Assembly (NCBI GenBank): GCA_025963615.1
Contig: JAOQAL010000694.1
Span: forward strand, 1-20,970
DNA: 20,970 bases
From: Chitinophagaceae bacterium
Lineage (GTDB): Bacteria; Bacteroidota; Bacteroidia; Chitinophagales; Chitinophagaceae
Direction of reading: 5' to 3'
The stretch's first letter is position 1. Every line of letters begins with the position of its first letter. Under the pieces are notes generated by a model. That model did no database searches, was not told the DNA's origin, and saw nothing but the letters and a program-made list of their open reading frames with translations. This document shows, in pieces, positions 15,651-20,970 of the stretch. The position numbers were made by a program, and so were the translations under genes.

Positions 15651-15983
15651 TTGGCTCAAGGAAAAATCCGAAGCAATCTTTTTCAAAATATTATTTAAAC
15701 CAAAGTCCTGTATGACTGCAAATGAGTATGAATTAAAAATCAAAGCTTACATCGAGTACGCTGCATTATTGTCATTTTTTGCATAATGCAAATTGTTCTT
15801 TCAAGCTTCCCACTCGTATATGCTCCATCTCTGGCAACAGATCTTCCATCTCTGTTATTGTTTTTATTTAAAATTATAGGCGAAATTCATTAGGTCAAAT
15901 TTATACTATTGGGATTTTTAAACTTTTTCTAGCTTTTTATTATTATTTGACTATCAATATGTTATAAAATAATTACAAAATAT
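15651..15983. other. AT-rich intergenic stretch without a recognisable gene
   Basis: About 330 bases between the permease fragment and the phased repeats. It is very rich in A and T and has stops in all frames. A short inverted repeat, GCATTAT (15763-15769) with ATAATGC (15783-15789), could form a small hairpin. Nothing else was supported. Confidence 0.5.
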
Positions 15984-16063
15984 CGTACATATAAATGTGT
16001 AACTGACCATTAATTCGTACATAAAAATGTAGTTTTATACATTAATTCATCCATAATTATGTG
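15984..16063 (+). promoter_or_regulatory. Three operator-like repeats, 32 bp apart, before the DUF4143 ATPase
   Basis: Three related units start at 15984, 16016 and 16048, each exactly 32 bp after the last (about three helical turns). Each begins C-R-T then an imperfect dyad: TACAT-ATAA-ATGTG, TACAT-AAAA-ATGTA and CCAT-AATT-ATGTG. Between them the linker TTAATTCRT recurs. The last unit ends within a few bases of the ATG at 16066. Same-face spacing suggests cooperative binding of a regulator, possibly autoregulation. Confidence 0.6.
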
Positions 16064-16065
16064 TC

Positions 16066-17364
16066 ATGGAAAGACAGGAAATGAGTTATCTCAAAAAATG
16101 GAAGCAATCTGCAAACCGGAAGCCTTTGATTATTAGGGGCGCCAGGCAAGTTGGTAAAACCTGGCTGATGAAGGAATTTGGCAAGAAAGAGTATCAAAAA
16201 TATGCGTATATAAACTTTGAAAACAATGCTGCGCTAAAAACGCTGTTCACAGATGACTTTAATATCAAACGTATTCTTACCGCAATCCAGATAGAAACTG
16301 GTGTAACAATCGAGCCCGATAATACCCTGATTATTTTAGATGAAATTCAGGAAGCGAAAGGCGCGCTGACCTCCTTGAAATATTTCCATGAAAATGCTCC
16401 TGAATATCATATAGTATCAGGCGGTTCTTTATTAGGAGTAGCCCTCAACAACCATACATCCTTTCCTGTCGGAAAAGTAGATTTTATGGATCTCTATCCC
16501 TTTACTTTTATTGAATTTCTCGAAGCAATCAATGAAAAGCCAGTCGCTGATTTATTAAAGGCGCCCGACTGGGAACTGATCAAAACTTTCAAGTCAAGAT
16601 ATATTGAACGGCTCAAACAGTATTACTATGTAGGCGGAATGCCTGAAGCTGTTCTATCTTTTTCTCAGGATTCAGATTTTAATGAAGTAAGAAGGATTCA
16701 AAAACGTATCCTGACAGCCTACGAACAGGATTTTTCCAAACACGCCCCCAATGATATTGTACCCCGAATTAGAATGCTCTGGAATTCAATTCCGGCACAA
16801 TTGGCAAAAGAGAACCGGAAGTTCATTTATGGTCATATAAGGCAAGGTGCGAGAGCAAAAGATTATGAACTGGCTATATCGTGGCTGACCGACTGCGGAT
16901 TGATTCATAAAGTGAACAACATAACAAAACCCGGTATTCCTTTAAAAGCCTATGAAGAATTTAATGTGTTCAAGTTATTTCTCGTTGATGTCGGCTTACT
17001 TTCAGCTATGACCGATTTAGATGCAAAGACATTACTTGAAGGCAATAAAGTATTCGAAGAATTCAAAGGTTCCTTGACTGAGCAATATGTATTTCAGCAA
17101 CTATTTGTGGAAAAAGATGCCGGCATATACTATTGGTCGCCTGATACCCGTGCTGAGTTAGATTTCCTGATTCAATTTTCTGGCCAGGTAATTCCTCTTG
17201 AAGTCAAAGCAGAGGAAAATCTTCACGCTAAAAGCCTTAAAGTTTACAGCCAAAAATATGAACCAAAAATAGCAGTCAGGACTTCGATGTCTGATTACCG
17301 GAAAGAAGAGTGGATGACGAATGTACCTTTGTATGCAATAAGCACATTATTCCAACTATCGTAA
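16066..17364 (+). CDS. AAA+ ATPase with DUF4143 domain
   Basis: A 432-residue protein of the AAA_14/DUF4143 family. The N-terminal ATPase has Walker A GARQVGKT (25-32, Lys31), Walker B LIILDEIQE (88-96, Asp92-Glu93) and a sensor segment VSGGSLLG (117-124). A linker with YYYVGGMPEAV (186-196) leads to DUF4143 (about 215-385), which has a PD-(D/E)xK-like pattern: Asp366 in AELDFLI, then Glu379 and Lys381 in IPLEVKAE. Nuclease activity is therefore possible but unproven; these proteins are widespread and their cellular role is uncertain. The gene is single, with no operon partner, and is preceded by three phased repeats. Length is typical, about 400-430 residues. Confidence 0.9.
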   Translation: MERQEMSYLKKWKQSANRKPLIIRGARQVGKTWLMKEFGKKEYQKYAYINFENNAALKTLFTDDFNIKRILTAIQIETGVTIEPDNTLIILDEIQEAKGALTSLKYFHENAPEYHIVSGGSLLGVALNNHTSFPVGKVDFMDLYPFTFIEFLEAINEKPVADLLKAPDWELIKTFKSRYIERLKQYYYVGGMPEAVLSFSQDSDFNEVRRIQKRILTAYEQDFSKHAPNDIVPRIRMLWNSIPAQLAKENRKFIYGHIRQGARAKDYELAISWLTDCGLIHKVNNITKPGIPLKAYEEFNVFKLFLVDVGLLSAMTDLDAKTLLEGNKVFEEFKGSLTEQYVFQQLFVEKDAGIYYWSPDTRAELDFLIQFSGQVIPLEVKAEENLHAKSLKVYSQKYEPKIAVRTSMSDYRKEEWMTNVPLYAISTLFQLS

Positions 17365-17431
17365 CCTGATTTTGAGTAGCCTGGTATTTGATAAATTTCC
17401 GACTATCTATTTCAATGGAATGGATATCACT

Positions 17432-18073
<642 letters not shown>

Positions 18074-18214
18074 CTATAAATATGCTTAAAATTGATTTTG
18101 GGGCTAAGTTTGAGCCGGGTATCTTAATAGAAAGAGAGGTATTCATTCGTACATTCTACCTTCTCGTTTTTGGGAAGAAATTGAGTTATAATTTTTTGTA
18201 AAAAACTATACGGG

Positions 18215-18227
18215 CCGTCCGGTCCGC
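18215..18227 (+). other. 13-bp copy of the tRNA-Asp 3' end (candidate attachment site)
   Basis: CCGTCCGGTCCGC at 18215-18227 is identical to 4327-4339, the 3' T-stem and acceptor arm of tRNA-Asp plus the following base. It has the same orientation as the tRNA, which is the geometry left by an element integrated at the tRNA 3' end. The surrounding sequence is not otherwise tRNA-like. No integrase gene lies between the two copies. Confidence 0.4.
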
Positions 18228-18827
18228 TGGATTTATTGGTGTTGTTAGACTAAAAACTCCCGGTGTTCGGAAGCTGACTAACTAAATTCTCTTTATCCTG
18301 TCACCCGCCCCGACAAAACTTGCTCCCATTCTTCCCAAATCTTCTCTCAGGTGCTATCTTAATATACCTGAAGAAGCCTTTCAGGCTTGTACGACTGCTA
18401 ATTTTCGTGATCAATTCTACAGCCCCCCAGCTAAAAATTCATTTGTACAAAATGACCTGCGACCAGAATGTGAAGTGGCCCATTGATATTGGGTCTTTAT
18501 TTCTTCGATCTCTTTATTGCCCTTCTTGTAATGGAAGCTTTTTGGATATAATCGACCCTGCTATATTTTTTCAAGGCTTTCTGAGTCTTATGATCACTTA
18601 TCGACACGATTAAGTTAGAGGACCTTTGTCGCATTCACTATAACTGTCGTTGCATAACGTTTTACAAGGAGCTGATTTTCATCCTTGCCGTGAATGCGAC
18701 AAGCGCTTCAGGATATTCTACATAATCGCTAACACTCCACTCATCTACTACCCTATTTTTATTATCAGCCACATTCAAAAACAGCGTGGTATCAAATTGA
18801 ATCTCCGCTCATTTTAACTCAAAAAAC
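18228..18827. other. Intergenic stretch of about 600 bp with gene scraps and a long inverted repeat
   Basis: No intact gene is supported. The most ordered feature is an inverted repeat with 13-bp perfect arms, TTGTCGCATTCAC (18626-18638) and GTGAATGCGACAA (18690-18702), around a 51-base loop. Two minus-strand scraps look protein-like but are short and lack starts: about 33 codons ending near 18506, and about 48 codons from near 18810 to a stop near 18667 (contains FLNVADNKN and SDYVEYPEALVAF). I do not recognise either. A 97-codon plus-strand frame at 18320-18613 has an unconvincing composition. Confidence 0.4.
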
Positions 18828-19694
18828 ATGGTTATGAAAAAAATAAACAGGAAAGTATTCCTAAGTGCAGGGATCATAATTTTATTTGCCTCCTGCCAGA
18901 AAACTATTTCACCTTCGCCCGCAGCAGACAATGAACTTTTATCAACGGCTAAAAAAATTGTAAGTCCGGAAACTGCCACAGCCCGCCAGGGTGCAGTCGA
19001 ATACAATACCTTTTATGGACCTGCCGTACAAATGGGTGAAGGGCATGCCCGCAGTTGGGCAAATATTTCGCATGACGATAAAATGCTGGCGGTAGGAATT
19101 GAAATGACCAGCGGCGCATTAGTTGGGCTTCCCGAAGACCCGGAAGATTTTGCCGCCAGTACCTTTGTTTTGCCATTACATCAAAAAACAAAAGCGCTTA
19201 CCGCATTTGATCATATCGTGATAAACTGGAACATTCATGGCCATGAACCCGATCATGTATTTGATATTACTCATTTTGATTTTCATTTTTACAAAATTTC
19301 CCTGGCAGACCGGTTAGCAATACCTCCCTACGAAATAGCTCCCGCAATGTTTGACGCTGATCCCCCGGTTGCTTATTTGCCGTCATTGTACCTCCATATT
19401 CCGGGCGGTGTTCCCCAAATGGGTGCCCATTGGATAGACCTCCTTGCGCCGGAGGTAACCGGTGGCGTATTTACACACACTTTTATTTACGGAAGCTATA
19501 ATGGCCATGTCACATTTTTAGAACCCATGGCAACATTAGCAACCTTTGAAAGCGGAAATACAATACATCAGGATTTCCGGCAACCACAATCTTTTTCGCC
19601 AACAGGTAAATATTATCCTTCCAGGTATAATATCTGGAAAGATAATTCCAACGACAACCATTATCTGAGTTTGGATCAGATGGTATGGAGATAA
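18828..19694 (+). CDS. Secreted lipoprotein with a DUF5602 (TTHB210-like) domain
   Basis: A 288-residue protein with a lipoprotein signal: Lys/Arg-rich start, hydrophobic core VFLSAGIIILFA and lipobox FASC with Cys23. Residues about 55-250 resemble DUF5602: GPAVQMGEGHARSW, then the His-rich HGHEPDHVFDITHFDFHFY (138-156), which could bind metal, and later PQMGAHWIDLLAPE. It is expected to be anchored in a membrane facing the periplasm or outside. The function of this family is not established. Two ATGs (18828 and 18834) are possible starts and both keep the signal. It is single, with no co-directional close neighbour. Confidence 0.72.
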   Translation: MVMKKINRKVFLSAGIIILFASCQKTISPSPAADNELLSTAKKIVSPETATARQGAVEYNTFYGPAVQMGEGHARSWANISHDDKMLAVGIEMTSGALVGLPEDPEDFAASTFVLPLHQKTKALTAFDHIVINWNIHGHEPDHVFDITHFDFHFYKISLADRLAIPPYEIAPAMFDADPPVAYLPSLYLHIPGGVPQMGAHWIDLLAPEVTGGVFTHTFIYGSYNGHVTFLEPMATLATFESGNTIHQDFRQPQSFSPTGKYYPSRYNIWKDNSNDNHYLSLDQMVWR

Positions 19695-19775
19695 TAGCAT
19701 TTTATTGCTGAAAACTCTTTTAAAGCATTCAATTATTATAAACCTTATCCCCTATACATGAAGCAAACTATTTAA

Positions 19776-19952
19776 TATGCTGGCTCCTGCGACAGCAAAG
19801 GCGCATTGGTAAGAATGCAACAAAACAATTTGTTTCGCGGAAATAATCTCCTGAATGATGACATGAAAAAAATAGCCGCAGGCACTTACCAGGTCATTGC
19901 ATACTGGGACAATGGACAGATGCAAATGGTTGTGAAGATTGTGAAGCGGTAG
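19776..19952 (+). pseudogene. Possible remnant of a type IX secretion C-terminal sorting domain
   Basis: A plus-strand frame is open from 19776 to TAG at 19950-19952, with an internal ATG at 19815. Its end, AAGTYQVIAYWDNGQ followed by MVVKIVKR, has the pattern GxYxVxVxxxxGxxxxxKIVK of type IX (Por) secretion sorting domains, which sit at the extreme C-terminus of large secreted proteins of Bacteroidota. Here the rest of such a protein is absent: an in-frame TAA lies just upstream at 19773-19775. It is most simply the tail of a deleted gene. The match is short. Confidence 0.4.
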
Positions 19953-20121
19953 CGCAATAAGTAGCTGTTGCACAGGTCATGACTTTATAATTCAATCCTA
20001 TAGATGGCATCAGATAGAACAAGATAGTATTTACGAATTGATATGGGAGAGATTGAAGCAATACCCGGGGAGAGTAAAAAAAATTTTTTTTATCATTGAT
20101 CTTTTATAAATAATTACAACA

Positions 20122-20970
20122 TCATTTTTGTTTCTTCAACAATCCCTGCACCTGTAGCCATTCACCAAACCGGTCTATCCAGGTATCGGAAGGTTGATTC
20201 ATTTTGTTCATTCCAAATCCATGGCCACCTTTCGAATAAATATGTAGCTCTGCTGAATGACCCGCAGTAAGCCATTTGCTATAGAGATTTATACTCATGG
20301 GTACAAGATGGTATTCATCATCAGTCGCGGCTGCTATAAATATTGGTGGTGCATCATTCGGAACGTCGGTTGATAAAGAAGGTGGCACATACGCATAAAC
20401 CGGCGCAGCAAAGTCAGGACGGTTCTCCTTTGTATAATCCAAGATACCGGCGGCAGCGAGCGTACCGCCTGCAGAAAAACCCATGATGCCTATTCTATCC
20501 GGGTCAATGGCAAATTCAGTTGCATGTTTGCGAACATAGGCAATGGCCTGCTTGCCATCTGCCATAGCAAATCCTACAACCGGCGTGACAAGCCTTCGTA
20601 AAGCCGCTGTGTCTTTCCCTCTTTCCGCCTTCTCCTTCATCGGATGATCTGTTATACTATGCACAAGCCTGTATTTAAGTACAAAAGCAGAGACTCCTTT
20701 TTTATTCAGCCATTTTGCAACATCAACACCTTCTGTTTTGATATGTAAATAACAAAAAGAACCACCGGGACAGATGATAACAGAAGTTCCATTTGCGATA
20801 GCAGGATCAGCAGGAAAAAAAGTTAATGTAGGTTCGGTTACATTAAACGCCAGTGGGTCGCCCGGTATAGCTGTGCTATCGACCTGCTCATGCCATTTCC
20901 ACGCTTCAGAACCAGTAGCCGGGCCAGACCAGATAGTGAATACTTTTTGTGTATTGCCCACACCGGTGAT
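20122..20970 (-). CDS. Alpha/beta hydrolase of the acetyl-xylan-esterase-like type (5' end beyond the window)
   Basis: The frame is open to the right edge, so the gene probably continues past 20970 and a signal peptide may lie outside; the GTG at 20961 is not necessarily the start. Counted from that GTG (279 residues), the fold is clear: CPGGSF (64-69) forms the oxyanion hole, the nucleophile Ser163 sits in GFSAGG, the acid is Asp214 or Asp215 in TDDEYHLV, and the base is His247 in GGHGFG. Segments such as WHEQV and YPADPAIANGTSVIICPGG-like context fit esterases and acyl hydrolases acting on polysaccharides (BD-FAE and related, or AXE-type). The substrate cannot be fixed. The left end is near an A8T8 tract at 20076-20091. 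Confidence 0.8.
   Translation of the reverse strand: MTGVGNTQKVFTIWSGPATGSEAWKWHEQVDSTAIPGDPLAFNVTEPTLTFFPADPAIANGTSVIICPGGSFCYLHIKTEGVDVAKWLNKKGVSAFVLKYRLVHSITDHPMKEKAERGKDTAALRRLVTPVVGFAMADGKQAIAYVRKHATEFAIDPDRIGIMGFSAGGTLAAAGILDYTKENRPDFAAPVYAYVPPSLSTDVPNDAPPIFIAAATDDEYHLVPMSINLYSKWLTAGHSAELHIYSKGGHGFGMNKMNQPSDTWIDRFGEWLQVQGLLKKQK

Noticed and set aside
18320..18613. 97-codon plus-strand frame
   Set aside because: Composition is unlike the neighbouring genes, no motif or family is visible, and the opposite strand carries an equally plausible scrap.
18626..18702. Integron attC site
   Set aside because: Length and symmetry are in range, but the RYYYAAC/GTTRRRY core sites are not present at the arms and no integrase is near.
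20076..20091. A8T8 tract as a terminator for the hydrolase
   Set aside because: It is a perfect palindrome only because of low complexity, has no GC stem, and is at best a weak signal.

Overview
The window looks like chromosomal DNA of a Bacteroidota, probably of the Chitinophagaceae/Sphingobacteriales type. The signs are promoters of the TAnnTTTG (-7) kind, no clear Shine-Dalgarno sites before genes, a YozG-type regulator paired with a DUF2975 membrane protein, a LytS/LytTR two-component pair, a lipoprotein with a Bacteroidota-style lipobox and a remnant of a type IX secretion sorting tail. Species cannot be named from the sequence.

Layout. 1-2024: a ferredoxin/flavin reductase gene bracketed by clusters of one palindromic repeat family, three tandem 162-bp copies on the left and inverted copies on the right. 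2025-4057: housekeeping genes dapA and accA on the minus strand. 4163-4378: tRNA-Asp(GTC) with a good promoter and terminator. 4391-5243: a DUF2975/XRE operon with a candidate operator. 5661-6650: a cytosolic-looking HtrA-type protease. 6850-12316: a complete imuA-imuB-dnaE2 mutagenesis cassette on the plus strand, preceded by a palindrome that may be its SOS operator. 12317-13233: a graveyard of decayed genes, including a HEPN-domain remnant (ApeA-like) and an AbiEii-like toxin tail beside a perfect 37-bp palindrome. 13230-15079: a LytTR regulator and LytS-type kinase with overlapping genes. 15447-15650: a fragment of a MacB/FtsX permease. 15984-17364: three 32-bp-spaced operator-like repeats and an AAA+ ATPase of the DUF4143 family. 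17432-18073: the C-terminal remnant of a PEP-utilising phosphotransferase. 18828-19694: a DUF5602-type lipoprotein. 20122-20970: an alpha/beta hydrolase cut by the right edge.

How it fits together. The only clear multi-gene machine is ImuA-ImuB-DnaE2, the translesion mutasome. The DUF2975/XRE pair and the LytS/LytTR pair are regulatory units. Between tRNA-Asp and a 13-bp copy of its 3' end at 18215-18227 lies about 13.9 kb rich in accessory and broken genes, which fits an old tRNA-targeted island that has lost its integrase; this is inference. No intact novel system is evident. The strongest unexplained signals are the repeat-bracketed reductase, the phased repeats before the DUF4143 ATPase, the defence-gene graveyard with its palindrome, and the att-like repeat.
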